Origin: Climacteris rufus
Taxonomy: Eukaryota; Chordata; Aves; Passeriformes; Climacteridae
Length of the DNA: 64,000 nucleotides
NCBI GenBank assembly: GCA_013398175.1
Contig: VZRZ01002682.1
Location: 733,263-797,262, forward strand
Direction: 5' to 3'
Of this stretch, positions 1 through 12,200 are shown piece after piece. Both the position numbers and the translations under genes were made by a program. How positions within the stretch are numbered: the first letter of the stretch is position 1; each line of letters begins with the position of its first letter. Below the pieces are notes generated by a model. The model ran no database searches, was not told the DNA's origin, and saw nothing but the letters and a program-made list of their open reading frames with translations.

Positions 1-264
1 GCTTGTGGAAGCAACATCTGCCTGCCCTGTGCATTGCCCTGCTGCCCACCCACCACCTTCACACCTGCGTGCTGCTGAGGCCACCCAGCCACCCTGCGAG
101 CCAGGTGTGGTTTGGTTAAAATATTTACATCTGGTAGGAAGGTTATGGCAGCAAATGCTTGAGCATTGAGCTGCCTCTCATGGCAACTCCTCCCTGTCCT
201 TGTGGGACTTCAGAGCTCGACTGACAGCCGTGTGTGGTGTTGCCTGTTGTGTGTCCCCATGCAG
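1..264 (+). other. LAMA5 intron, left edge
   Basis: Intronic sequence upstream of the first visible exon. It ends in a pyrimidine-rich acceptor (CCCCATGCAG) at 264. I see no exon, RNA gene or repeat in it. Confidence 0.8.
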
Positions 265-3200
265 ACTGCGATTGCTACGCGGGTGGCACAGAAGGCAACG
301 CCTGTCGCAAGGACCCTCGGGTGGGGATGTGTGTGTGCAAACCCAACTTCCAGGGGACACACTGTGACCAGTGTGCCCCAGGCTACTATGGACCCAGCTG
401 CCAGCGTGAGTACCCACAGGGCAGCGTCCCCAGGCTCGCCCTGCTCGCCTCCCTGCTGGCCTTCTCCTTGTTCTCCACCCATGCTGGGGAGGAGGACTTC
501 TCCATCCCCCCTTCCAAGTGATAAATTCCCATGACTTTTGCTCTTTGGCTGTTGTTTTCCACCCAGCCCTGACCCTCCAGCATCCTCCCAGGCTGTGGGG
601 GGGGTTCTTGAGGAATTCCTTATGGACATAAGCTGTGAGCCAGGCATGCTTGCTGCCAGCTTGCTGTCCCCAGTGGTTTCTCCAGCAACTGCTCTTTTAC
701 CCCAGGGGAACAGGTGCTCTGGTTCTTTTCCTATGAAGGGAAAAGACAAAAATTCTGCTTATTTACTGGTGCCCTTGTTGCTTTGCAGCTTGCCAGTGCT
801 CCGGCCCCGGTCAGTACGATGGCACCTGTGACAGTGAGACAGGGCAGTGTCTGTGCCGGACGGGATTTGAAGGGCACTTGTGTAACCAGTGTGCTCCAGG
901 CTACTTCAACTACCCCCTGTGCCAGCGTGAGTACCTGTCCTTCGTGGGCCTGGGTGGGGACACACAGCCAGAGTTACCTGGCAGGGGGTTGAAGGACTGG
1001 AAAGTGGTTCTGTGGCTATTCTGGAGCATACATGCCATGGGCAGAGATTGATGGTTTGAACGCTTCGAGCAGTACCTAATGCCTATCTGGGAACACCAGG
1101 AGAAAGGCATTTTGCTGTGAGCTCCAGGCTCCCAGCACAGGGCAGGTGGTTTCTCTGTGTTGCAGTGTGTGGCTGCAGCGTGGTCGGGACGCTGCCAGGA
1201 GGCTGCGACTCCGCCGGGAATTGTTTCTGCAGAGCCGAGTTTGCTGGGCCCCGGTGTGAGCAGTGCAGTCCTGGGTACCACTCCTACCCCCACTGCTATG
1301 GTAAGCACCTGAACCTTCAGCTCCTGCTGCTCTGTCACCTTCTAAAAACCATACCTGTTGTTGCAAGAGTAGCGTTTCTCAAAATCAAAGCCATGTGGTT
1401 TGCACTGTGAATTTGGCAGGCTTGTTTTGGAGGTCATGGGTCATAGCAAAGCCTGGAAGACAAAGCAGTTTTTATCAGTCACACTTCCTCATCACAACCC
1501 TGCTGTGACCTGGTGTCTCAGCTTATGCCCTTTTTTGTGTCATTTTAGTGCATTAACCTACTAAACTGCTGGGGAACATTGAATGGGCTGTAAAAACCTC
1601 TCAGTGGCTTTTTCCTGGTCTGGCTTTGAAAATAGCTGAAAATATTTGCCAAGAGATTAAGAAATTAATTTAATTGGGATGGAAATGGCTAATTCTTGGG
1701 GGGCTGAATGGCAGTTCAGACCTGCAGTGCTTGGCCATGGATCACAGGGATCATCAGAGCCCTGCTCTTACAGCTTGTTCCTGTGATTCCCGGGGTGCTG
1801 TGGACAACAACTGCAGCCCAGCAGGGCAGTGCCGATGCCACGGGAATTTTGCAGGACACACCTGCAACCAGTGTGCCCAGGGCTTCTATGGATACCCCAG
1901 CTGCACACGTGAGTAACCTCCTTACTGCTCTCTACAAGTACTTGAAAGGAGGGTGTAGCCGCATTGGGGGCAGTTTCTTTTCCCAAGTTACAAGTGACAG
2001 GAAAGAGGAGATGGCCCCACGTTGCACCATGGGAGGTTTAGGCTGGATATTAAGAGAAATTTCTTCACCAAAACAGTGGTCAAGCATTGGATCAGGCTGT
2101 CCAGGGCAGTGGTGGAGTCACCATCCCTGGGGGGATTTAAAAGCGATGTAGATGTGGCACTTGGGGACATGGTTTTGCAGTGGGCTTGGCAGTGCTGCAG
2201 GAACAGTTGGACTTGATGGTATTGGAGGTTATTTCCAACCTGAAGGATTCTCTGATCCTATCCATTTCTCTGGGCACTGCATCACTCCTGGACAATTGCT
2301 GCTGGTGCCAGGACTGAACAATGCCTGTGGCAGGTGCCTGCAGCCCCAAATCCTCTGACCAGCCCTCCTCAGCTCTGGGCAGAGTGTCCCCATCTCCCTC
2401 CCTGTCAGCACTCCCGACTGGAAGCCAGATGTACTCTTATGTCTCCCAGCAAGAATTTACTGCTCATTAAAAAGTAATCCATGATACAATTTCCCTGAAG
2501 CAACAAAAGAGCATCATCACCCTCTTGCACTGTACTAAATGTGGACTCCTGAGCTGTGCCAGCTGGCAGAGCCCTCCTCCCAAATGCTGATGCCGGCAAT
2601 ATGCCTTTGAAGAGGCTGCAGGCAGAGATGGAATGGTCTCACAGGATTTCAGTAGCCACTTTTGGTTTTGTCTCATAAAGCCTTGTCCACATTGCAGAGC
2701 TATAAAGGGGCCACAGCAAGGAAAGAAAAGAACAACCTGATTTTTGTGTTTTGTTTTTAATCTCTTGTTTTATGAGCAATATTTTGCTGTTAGCCAGTCT
2801 GGGGGTGTCAGCCTAGAACATCTCCTTTGGCAGGGATTTGAGGAGTGGTGGCTGGGCAAGGAAGGCACAGGCAGCTCCCTGGCAGTTTGCTGACCTTTCC
2901 TGTGATAGGGCAGCGGGATCTCTGTGTGTTCATGGGCATCAGATCGTGCAGAAGCTGTGGAACCATTGCCCTGCCCTCACCCTGCTGCTCGCATGCAACA
3001 TCCACAGGGCAGACCCTGATGGCCAAATGCTGCTCTTGGGTGTTTGGGCTTTTGTAGGGTCTAATATGTCACTGGCAACTGACTTTTGGGGGGGATGAGA
3101 TCACACTTTCCCCTTCTCCTCAAACAAAACTCTTCCTTGCCTCTGAAATACACAAAAATGGGTATGAATGGATGTGATAAATATTAAGAGTTCTATTGTT

Positions 3201-6200
3201 TTCCTTAAAAGTTTTAACCAAAAGCAAAGAATGATAGTGTATTTTATTTTTAATCTCTATTTCTGGCTGCTCTGATGGCAGTGAAGGTCAGGCAGACAAA
3301 AGAGGCTGCTGCTGGGAAGCCCTGAATGCAGGGGTTCCCTGTGCCTGTGACTCCAGCAGTTCTCTCCCCTCTCCTGCAGCCTGCCAGTGCTCCCAGGAGG
3401 GCTCCCTGCACGGCACCTGTGAGCAGGACACGGGGCAGTGCAGCTGCCGGCCCAAGGTGACGGGACTGCGCTGTGACAGCTGCGTGCCCGGCGCCTACGG
3501 ATTCCCCCACTGCGAAGGTAGCCCCTGTTCCCTGATCTCCTGGGACACTCCAGTGCTTTGGGTGCTGGTAAATGGGTTTATCATCCCCCAAAAGCTTTGC
3601 AAGGGGAGAAATACCCCCATTAGGGACAGGCCAGCAGTGAGCTAGCTCTGTAAATCTGCCCTTGTACCTCTCTTTTCTAGTGGGCTCCTGTAACCCAGCA
3701 GGGTTGGAGACTGCAGATCCCTCGCTGGCCCCGGTGAGTAGCAAATGAACCCACCAACCCCTGCAGGTCGTTTTTATGTCATCCCCTGGATTTCATTTTG
3801 GACTGAGTCCTTCCTTAAGCTCAGCCTGAAAGCAGCCATTGCGCACACCAGAGCAGCAGACCCCACGTTCATCCACTGTGCTGCAAATTCTCACCTGCTC
3901 TTTTCTCCCCCTTGCTTTCCCCAGGGCTCCTGTGCGTGTCGGGCATACGTTGAAGGCCCAGCTTGTGACAGATGCAAGCCTGGATACTGGAACCTGACTC
4001 CAGAGAACCCCTACGGCTGCCTGAGTAAGGAAATGGCATTTACACAGCCCCCAAAAGTCCCCTCCATGCTGCAGTGGTGCAAGACCCAAACCCAGTGGGC
4101 ACCATCATTGCTGGGTTGGAAGTGATGCCCTTCCTTCCATCTCCATCCAGAAGTGACATGTCAGAAGGCTGGAGCCTGGAGGTTTTTGCTGGGGGTGAAA
4201 CATAGGGCTCATGCAATGAGTTGTGCCATTCTCAGCCCTCCCTTCAGACATTGCACTCTTAATTTTCTGTGGCCAAGTGTGCAGGAAAGGCAAATGTCTT
4301 TGGTAGTTGTGTCCTTAACAGAAACTGTCCAAAACGAGCCCTTGTGCAGGGCTACCTTCTACTTGTCCAGTTCCTGGTTCCTCTTACCCCAGGCAATGTC
4401 CTTTGGTGTGGTGGGTGCTGATTCCATCAGGCTTCTCAGGGGCTGATTGACTTTCTGGCTTTCTTGTTCATCTCTCTCTCTTCAGGCTGCAAGTGTGACA
4501 CCAAGGGCACCATCAGTGGAATTGCAGAGTGCCGGCAGGTGGGTTTGCTCCTCCACTTCCAGGCTCCTCTGAGTGTGCTGTGTTGGGAGTGTTCAGCTCT
4601 GTCTCTCCCAGCTGGAGAGGCCCTGACGCTGAGTTCTCAGTGCTTGCACCACAATCTGGGCTTGCATGAGAATGTGGGATTAAAACCTGTCATAAATTAG
4701 GCACCTAAATATTTCTGGGTCTGTCCCAGGATGCCTGGATTTTTGTTTGCTTGCATTGTTGGGTAATTTAAGTTATCTGGCCCTTATCTGGCCCACCCAC
4801 ACTCAGGAAGCCGTGTGGAGCATGAAACTCAAAATGCTTCTGCAGTGTCTCAGACCAGAACCCAAATAACTGAGAAACAGCTTAGCCATGACAAGCAACA
4901 GGAGGGAATGAGTTTCCATGCCTGCTTCCCTCCCAGGGCGACGGGCAGTGCTTCTGCAAAGCCAACGTGTGCGGGCAGTTCTGCTCGACCTGCAGGGACG
5001 GATACTTCAACATGGAGAACGCAAATTACTTTGGCTGCCAAGGTGAGCCCCCTTCGTGGTGTGTTCGGTGAGCGAGGGGGGCCACGAGAACTGACCCCTC
5101 TGCACAGAGGTGGTTGGCCTTGGAGAGAAGGGGCGAGAGACTTCCCTTCTCCTGTTTTGGGTCATCATTTTGGGGTGATGAGGTTTAGTGCTTTAGGGGT
5201 TACAGTGGTAGTGCTGGGTTGATGGTTGGACTTGATGATCTTAAAAGTCTCTTCCAACCTTAATGATTCTATGATTTTATATCATGGTCTAGAGCATGGT
5301 CTGGGTCTTGCTATCTGGGGACCTGAGTTCATGTTTTTGCCACCATTGGACATGGGTCTGTCAGGCTGGGAAGCAAACAGCCAGGGGTGGGGTACCCCTT
5401 TGGGTGCCAGAAACTGGTGTGTTTGAAACGCTGGTCGTGTCCTTGCATCTGTGGCCCTTCCTCCTGCTGGGAGCAGGCGGGCACGGATCTGTGGTCTTGG
5501 CTGCTCTCTGTTGTGTCCATGGGAAGGGGTAAAGGAGGAGATCCAGCTGCTGTCAGGCAGCCCACGCAGTGCTGGGAGAGGGAGCGAGGCTGTGGCTGGT
5601 GGCAGGGCTGCAGCCATGAGGGTTTGCAGGCCTTGTTCCCTCAGCCGCCTGGAAATAGCTCGGCGCTGAGGTGGAAGAAGAGCCGCTCCAAGTGGGGCCG
5701 GGGCCAAATATGAAAATGGATACAATGGAATAAAAATAGCGGCCCCAGGCTCCCCGCCCGCTGGGATGCGCCTTTGATTAGCGACCAGGAGCTCGTTAGC
5801 GCGGCGGGAATGTAAACAGGCGCTTCCTGCCCGCAGGCTGCCGGTGCGACGTCGGCGGGGCCCTGGGCCCGTCCTGCGAGGAGCGGAGCGGAGCCTGTCG
5901 CTGCCGGCACAGCACTCGGGGTCCCACCTGCACCCAGTAAGCTGCACCCTGGAGTGCTCTGCCTCCCGTGGCGTCCCCTGCCACCACGGGCACGGGGACC
6001 TCGTCCTCTGGGTTGTCGTGTGTCCCTGTGCCTCTCCGTGCGGGTCACCCCACAGGTAACGGTGCTCGCTCTTTTCCCCAGACCTGCACGGGACCATTAT
6101 TTCCCTGACCTTCACCACTTGAAATTTGAGCTGGAGGAAGGCACCACACCGGCCGGCCGGGCCGTGCGCTTTGGCTACAACCCCCTGGAGTTCGAGGGCT

Positions 6201-9200
6201 TCAGCTGGCGAGGATATGCACAGATGTCCTCCATCCAGGTACGCCTGGCGGCTGCCCCCCAGCCCAGCTCCCCCTGGGGAGGATGCGGCCGGTGGAGGAC
6301 TGATGTGCTTTTGGCACAGGTCTTTCACCCCCAGTGGTTCTCAAACCCCCCGAAGTCACAGGATGGCCAATATAAACAGCATAGTGTATATATAGCCTGT
6401 TTGTGCAGATATTTCCTGTAGTGCGGGGGGTGGCATAGACTGATGAGGGGAAGATCCTAAATTGGGAATCCCGTGACATCCTAATCCATTTAGACAAAGG
6501 TGATAGCATGGTGATTACTTAAAGGGATGTCTATAAACACTGTCTCTTGGTTTCCTTGTTGCTCTTTCAACTGACTCTGTTCTTTCCTATAACTCTGCAT
6601 AACCTTTCCTCCCTTTTCCAAAAATAAGTTATCTACTCCTCAGCTGCCATGTTCAGCTTGGACCTCTTGTTACCCTTCAGCCTCTGCCCTTGCTGTTAGC
6701 TGGTTTGCTGTAACAATGGTTTACACTAACCTGGAGTTGTGTAAGTCTTAGAAGTGTTTTCATCTGTTGACTCTTTTTCCCTCCTTGGTGGATTCTCATG
6801 CATGGCCTCTGGGGAAACTGTGTGTGCAGGAGTGCAGGGCAGGGATTCTCTGACAGTCTTGTCCCATGCAGGATGCTCCTTACTCTGGTGCATGTACTTT
6901 CAGTTTTCTTCACTTTTTTGTGCTTAGGTGAAATAACAGTGGGGCCATTTCCCATTGAATTTGTAGGTAGGAGCTGAGCAATGAACTCCTGTAGGCTCCC
7001 GTGAGAAAATCCCAGCCTTAAAGCTTAAGGATGGAGCTCATGCTCAAGCTCATGGCTTTAGTGTTGTGTCCAGTATTGGTGTTTGAGCTAGAAATAGGCC
7101 TTGATAGAAGGGCTGGCATGTGGCTTTGTGTTGGCAGGTCTCACCTATAGTTGTTTTCATCAAGACCCTTCCAGTTTGCTCTCCCATGGGACAATAGTGT
7201 GTAACTAGAGCTTTGAAGAATGCACAGGCCTCATTAGAAGTCTCCCTGGGCAGACCCCAGTTTTGTCCTGTAGGCAGGAGGTTATTTAAGCTTGGACCTC
7301 TTTGAAATGGGTCAGACTTAAGCATCTCCTAAAGAAGGGTCTTGCCAACCATTGTCCAGGCAGGTGGAGGGCTGATGTGCCATCAGTCGCACGGTCCATT
7401 AGCCCTGCTGGTCCTCAGCACTGCACATTCCCAAGGACGAGGCACCAGCTCAATTCCCAGCCTCTTCTGTAGGCAATTGGGCAGAGTCCCATGAACACAA
7501 GGGCAGGAGCCTCAGTGTCTGGTACCTGCTGGCTGGTTATGGCACACTAAGCCCAAAAGCAACATTCTGCTAACAAAGAACTTCCTATAACATTTCCCCT
7601 GCCATGGTGTGTGCCCCAGCATAGCTGAGCCACCCTGCTGTGCCCCAGCATCTTCCAGATGTGATCACAGCCTTCCCACCCCCTTCCACAGGCAGGGTGC
7701 TCCCTCAGTGGCTGGGCCCACCAAGAGGGCAGTGTCGTGAGGTGCCGTGAGCGCAGCAGGGTCCATGTGCTTGTCTCCTCTTGCACTGTGGCATGTTGCT
7801 TTGGGAGCAGTGAGCCGAGTGGCTGCGCTTGGGCTGGCAGTGTGGGTGGTGGAGGTAACTGAAGGTGTGCTCTGCTTCTCTCCCCTTTCTCTCTCCCACC
7901 AGCCCAAGGTAGTGGTGACTCTCAATGTGACCTCCCCCGACCTCTTCCGCCTCGTCTTCCGCTACGTCAGCCGGGGGCCCGCCAGTGTGGAAGGGAGGGT
8001 CTCGGTCGTTGAGGAAGGAAAGTTTAATGTTTGTGGCAACTGTAAGTGCATTTTTCACTTCTGGACTAACTCAGAGCATCCCACGCTGCGACACTGCTCC
8101 TCTGCCCCTTCTCCTGCCCCAGGTGTGCCCGTCCCAGGCGTGTCCATCCCAAGTGTGCCCGTCCCAGGTGGCCGGCCAGAGCCGTGCCGTGGGCTGGCGA
8201 GGGAGGGGGAAGAGAGGCAGGCAGGTAGGCAGGTAGGGCAGGTGGGTCAGGCCCTCCCCAGAGCGGGTGGGCACTCAGGAGCTGCCCCCACAGTGACGTG
8301 TGCCCCGTGTGCTCTTTTGCTTTTTGCAGAATAAAATCAGAGTCACTGTAGACGTGAAGGAGGCAGAGCTCTATCTGTTCCATGTCATCCTGAGGTATAT
8401 TAATTCAGGAGGGGCCACAGTGTATGGCAAAATTACAGCTTATCAGCCACGAAGGAGAGGTAAGGATCCCAGACTGCTCTGCTTCCCTGTGCCATCGCCA
8501 CCTCCTCCCCATCCCAGGCAACCTCCTGCATCATCCTTTCCAGAAGACGCTTCCATATGGCTTTACCCATTAGTCCTGCCCTTCCAGTTGAAAGGCTGAT
8601 TTGAGTTTGCAGCCCCCTTTGTCTAGAAAGCAGCAGCAATGGGGTCCCAGCCCTGGGGCTGCACACTGAGGACTGATACCAGCCAGGCTGGTGGGAGATC
8701 AGGCTGTTGTACAATTCCATACAACCTTTCCAGCACGGGACAAGATCACCCCAGTGCCCCAGGCAAAACTGAGCTGACTTTCCACAAAAGCAGGATGGAC
8801 CAAGAGCTGGGAAGTGGATCCAAACTCTGGCAGCTGGATATAGTTTGATGTAGCAGGTGCCCTGATGTGGCAGTCCTGCCTTTTCCATGTGCTTCCCCAA
8901 ACCAGGCTGCTGCCTTCACACACGGTGTGGGGCTTGGAAGTGCTGTGGAATTGTATGTGTTACAGCAGAGTGCAATGCCTTCTCATCAAGCCGTGAGCTG
9001 CTGGGGAAGAAGAGCCACCAAAAAATGGCTGAACAAGCCTAGAAACCTGGACAACAAATATTCAGGGAAAATACATGAGCAAGACTGCATGGGGACAAAC
9101 CAGAGGCTGGGCAAGTGCCCTGGTGGGTGTTTGGCTGGTTGATTTTACCCCTTTGGATGCCACAGCCACATCGTCCAGCTGAAGCTCTTCCTCCAGTCCA

Positions 9201-12200
9201 CATGTGCACAGCACAAGGCTGACAATACCAACTACCTAATGTATCAGTGTGTGAAATTCTCTCCTCTGTCTTGAATGACATAGAAGGTGTTCTGCCTTTG
9301 ATGTGATATGCAAGGTTTGAAATGCCAAGATACTGTTTTTCTGCTTTTGTTTTTCCCCCTGAGTGGAAAAATAGCTCATTATATTTGTGGCCAGTCGTAT
9401 TATGCAGCAGAAAAACAAGAGAAGCAGGAGCCATGGTTGTGCTTTAGGATCCCACCAGAAATCAGGAAGTATTTAATCTGTCCTATCCAGCAGCAGAACT
9501 TATTTGCTTTATAAAGTGCTTCCCTCCTTGTGCAGAAGCAACTTGGTTTCTCCACTGCTGAAGTCAAGCAGCCAGACTGCTGCACCAACAACAGGACCAT
9601 GGAGGGCAGCATCCTTGGGAGGCTTCAGAAGTGCTGAGCCACCTCCTGCCAGGGTGGAATGGGCATGGAAAAGGACAAGCAGCCTGGAAAGAAGTAAAGC
9701 TGGAAGATGTGGCTTGCAAAAAGGGAAGCTTTCTCCAAGTATAGGATTTTCAGCCTGGTTTCTCCCACCCTACCTCCAGAAGCCATCTCAGTTTGAGTTG
9801 TGTATCGCCTCAGAGGGATGTGAAACTTCAGCTTGCCAAGAAATCTACTCTGTTGCCTGTTCAGGGAAATCTCTTCATTCCTTGCATCCTCACCTCTGCT
9901 TCCCATCTGGAAAAGTGAGCTCCCAGCCTCAGCTGATGCCAGGCATGTCACACATGGGAAGGGGTTATTACCCATCCCAGCAGCAGCACAAGCCCTTGCT
10001 TTAGCTTCTGGCCCTCTGTGTTGTGCCTTGATGTCCACACCAGGGCAGTCAGAATGCCACAGTCCCCGCTTCCTTCTTCATCTCATCTGCTCGCCGTGCA
10101 GCCATTCCCAGTGAATCCCCCTCACCTGTGCTCTTCAGAAGCTCCTGAGACTGCTGGGCAGGGAGACAGGCTGCTTGTAGGTGCTGTGTTGTTATTGCAT
10201 CCATTAATGAAGAGGCTATGGGACTGTCAGCTGAGCCAAGGAGCTGTTCAGCAGCGGCAGGATCAGGCCTTACACCCATTCGGACCTGTCAGTGAAAAAG
10301 AATCTGTAAATCTAAAGTGCAGAGTCTGGGGCTGGCAAGAAGAAAGGCAGGAGCACAGCTTGGGGCTCTGAGAGTTTGCCAGAAGACAGGTATCTTGCCT
10401 GTGGATCTGGGGTCAGAATAACCCAAAGGAAAAATGTATCTGGGCAACTCTTTTTGTCTGTCTCACGATAAATTCTTCACAGATGAGTTCCTTCCTTTTC
10501 TAGCTGGCAGAATGCTCCTTGGCATGCAACACTCTGTGCTTTGCAGTCTGGGGATGTAGAGCACACTGTGAGAGCTCTGGATTTGCATTAAGGATTGCAG
10601 TGATTTATATTTTTTTCTCCCATTAAGCTACTGAGCAGATTCAGAGTGGATGTCCGTGTTCCAGAACAGTCTGGGATTGTGGTGCACTGAGAGAGAGGAG
10701 CCCATCACTCCCCACTGCACCACAGAGCTGCTTCCCTGAGCGTAGCCTCCCATGTCCAGCCCCAGGTTTTCCATTCCAGTCCTTTCACAGCCTCTCATCC
10801 CTCCCACTCCAGGTACAGAGCAGACCAAGCAGATTGTCTTTGCTCCCAGCACGGAGCCAGCCTTTGTCACCGTGCCCCAGAACAGCTTTGGGGAGCCCTT
10901 CGTACTCAACCCCAGCACCTGGTCTCTGGTTGTTGAAGCAGAGGGTGTGCTGCTGGTAAGGCCCTGTGCTCCATCCACTGTGGGGGCTTCAGCAGCTCCC
11001 TGGGGACAAGTGACCCAAGCATAACAACTCTCCCATCTCTCCTCCCAGGACTATCTGGTTTTGCTGCCCAGCTCATACTATGAAGCACCAATCCTGCAGC
11101 TGAAGGTCACAGAGCCTTGTACCTACCAACCAGCCCCTGAACAAGCCACCCAGAAGTAAGGATGTCCACATTTTTGTGCTGTGTGGGGCCTGCTCAGCTC
11201 CTCTTGGCCTGAGGTTAAGGAATATATACAGTCCATCCTCTGTGAGGGTCTGGATGCAGTAAAACTGCTTAGTAGAGCACTTTGCTATGATTGATAAAGC
11301 TTGTGGAACCAAACCTGCACTGGCCCAGAAAGCCAACCCACAGATCTCCCCATCCCTGGCACAGCCAGTCTGTGTTCTCATGGACCCTGGAGGGCCAACT
11401 CACCCAGTGAGACCATAGCCCACCTCTGTGCTGGGCTGGGTTCCCAGTGCCAGGTTGTGTGTGGCTGTGTGTGTCCCCAAAAATGGATACAATCTATAGG
11501 TTTTGCTGGACTATTTAAAATGAACAGAGTCTGGTAGTTCTTGGAGCATCTCAGTGCATCTGCTTTTCCAGAACTTCTGTCCATGTTGGCAAGAAGGCTG
11601 ATTGGACTCTGGACACCAGTTGTCCCCTCCACCATAGTAATGATCCCTAGGATAAAGCACACTGGAAGGGGAAAAGGTTTTTGTTGTTACTGCCCTCCCT
11701 GGTCCTGTTGCTCCCCACTGACCAGAGCTGCTCCTTGGCCCTCCTGATTGACCAAAACCTTTTGCAAGCCTGTCTGCGTCCAGGCTGTGTGGTTGCCCTC
11801 GACTCTTATAATCATGATGTAACATTTGTACTTTGTAATTTTTTCCTGTGTGTTTGCAGCTGCCTCTTGTACAAGTACCTGTCCTTGGAGGGCTTCCCTG
11901 CCGTGCCAGGGGTGGATGCAGTGTGCAGGCTGGACAACAGACTCCCCAGGCTGTGTCCCACGGAGCAGCTCAGCCCTTCCCACCCCCCCATGGCCACCTG
12001 CAGTGGCAGTGACGTGAGTGGCACTTCTGCTTCATCCCTCTCACAGACACTGCAGCACCCACCCCTCTGTCACCACTGTCTGGGGCTTTGCCTACACCTG
12101 GGCAGGTGACCAGAAAGGCTTTGCACCCATGTGCACCCCAGTGATGCCCATCAGCCCTGCAGCTGTGTGCTGGTGTCCCACCCAAAACCCAGTGTCTCAC

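Larger units (their letters stand above)
265..5936 (+). other. LAMA5: LAMA5 N-terminal LE (EGF-like) repeat exons
   Basis: Ten exons: 265-405, 789-926, 1166-1300, 1774-1908, 3380-3517, 3681-3733, 3925-4024, 4486-4538, 4937-5042, 5837-5936. The first five each encode one complete laminin-type EGF repeat of about 45-47 residues with eight cysteines and the usual ending C-x-x-C-x-P/Q-G-Y/F. All five begin and end in phase 1, one module per exon. The later repeats are split over two exons each (3681-3733 with 3925-4024, and 4486-4538 with 4937-5042). These rods form part of the N-terminal short arm. The intron 1909-3379 holds a CR1 fragment, and the intron 5043-5836 holds another. Confidence 0.95.

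Noticed and set aside
5282..6328. A 348-codon open frame on the - strand
   Set aside because: It runs antisense across two LAMA5 exons and GC-rich introns and resembles no family. It is a shadow of high GC content.
7903..8459. Both tandem LAMA5 exons as constitutive consecutive exons
   Set aside because: Their junction creates TAA immediately and the summed length breaks the frame. The direct join 8041-10813 matches known alpha-5 proteins.
10634..10700. A short + strand patch reading FRVDVRVPEQSGIVVH, reminiscent of domain IVb strands, as a third alternative exon
   Set aside because: It runs into a stop codon after the histidine, lacks a donor in a suitable phase, and its acceptor is weak. 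Chance resemblance is more likely.
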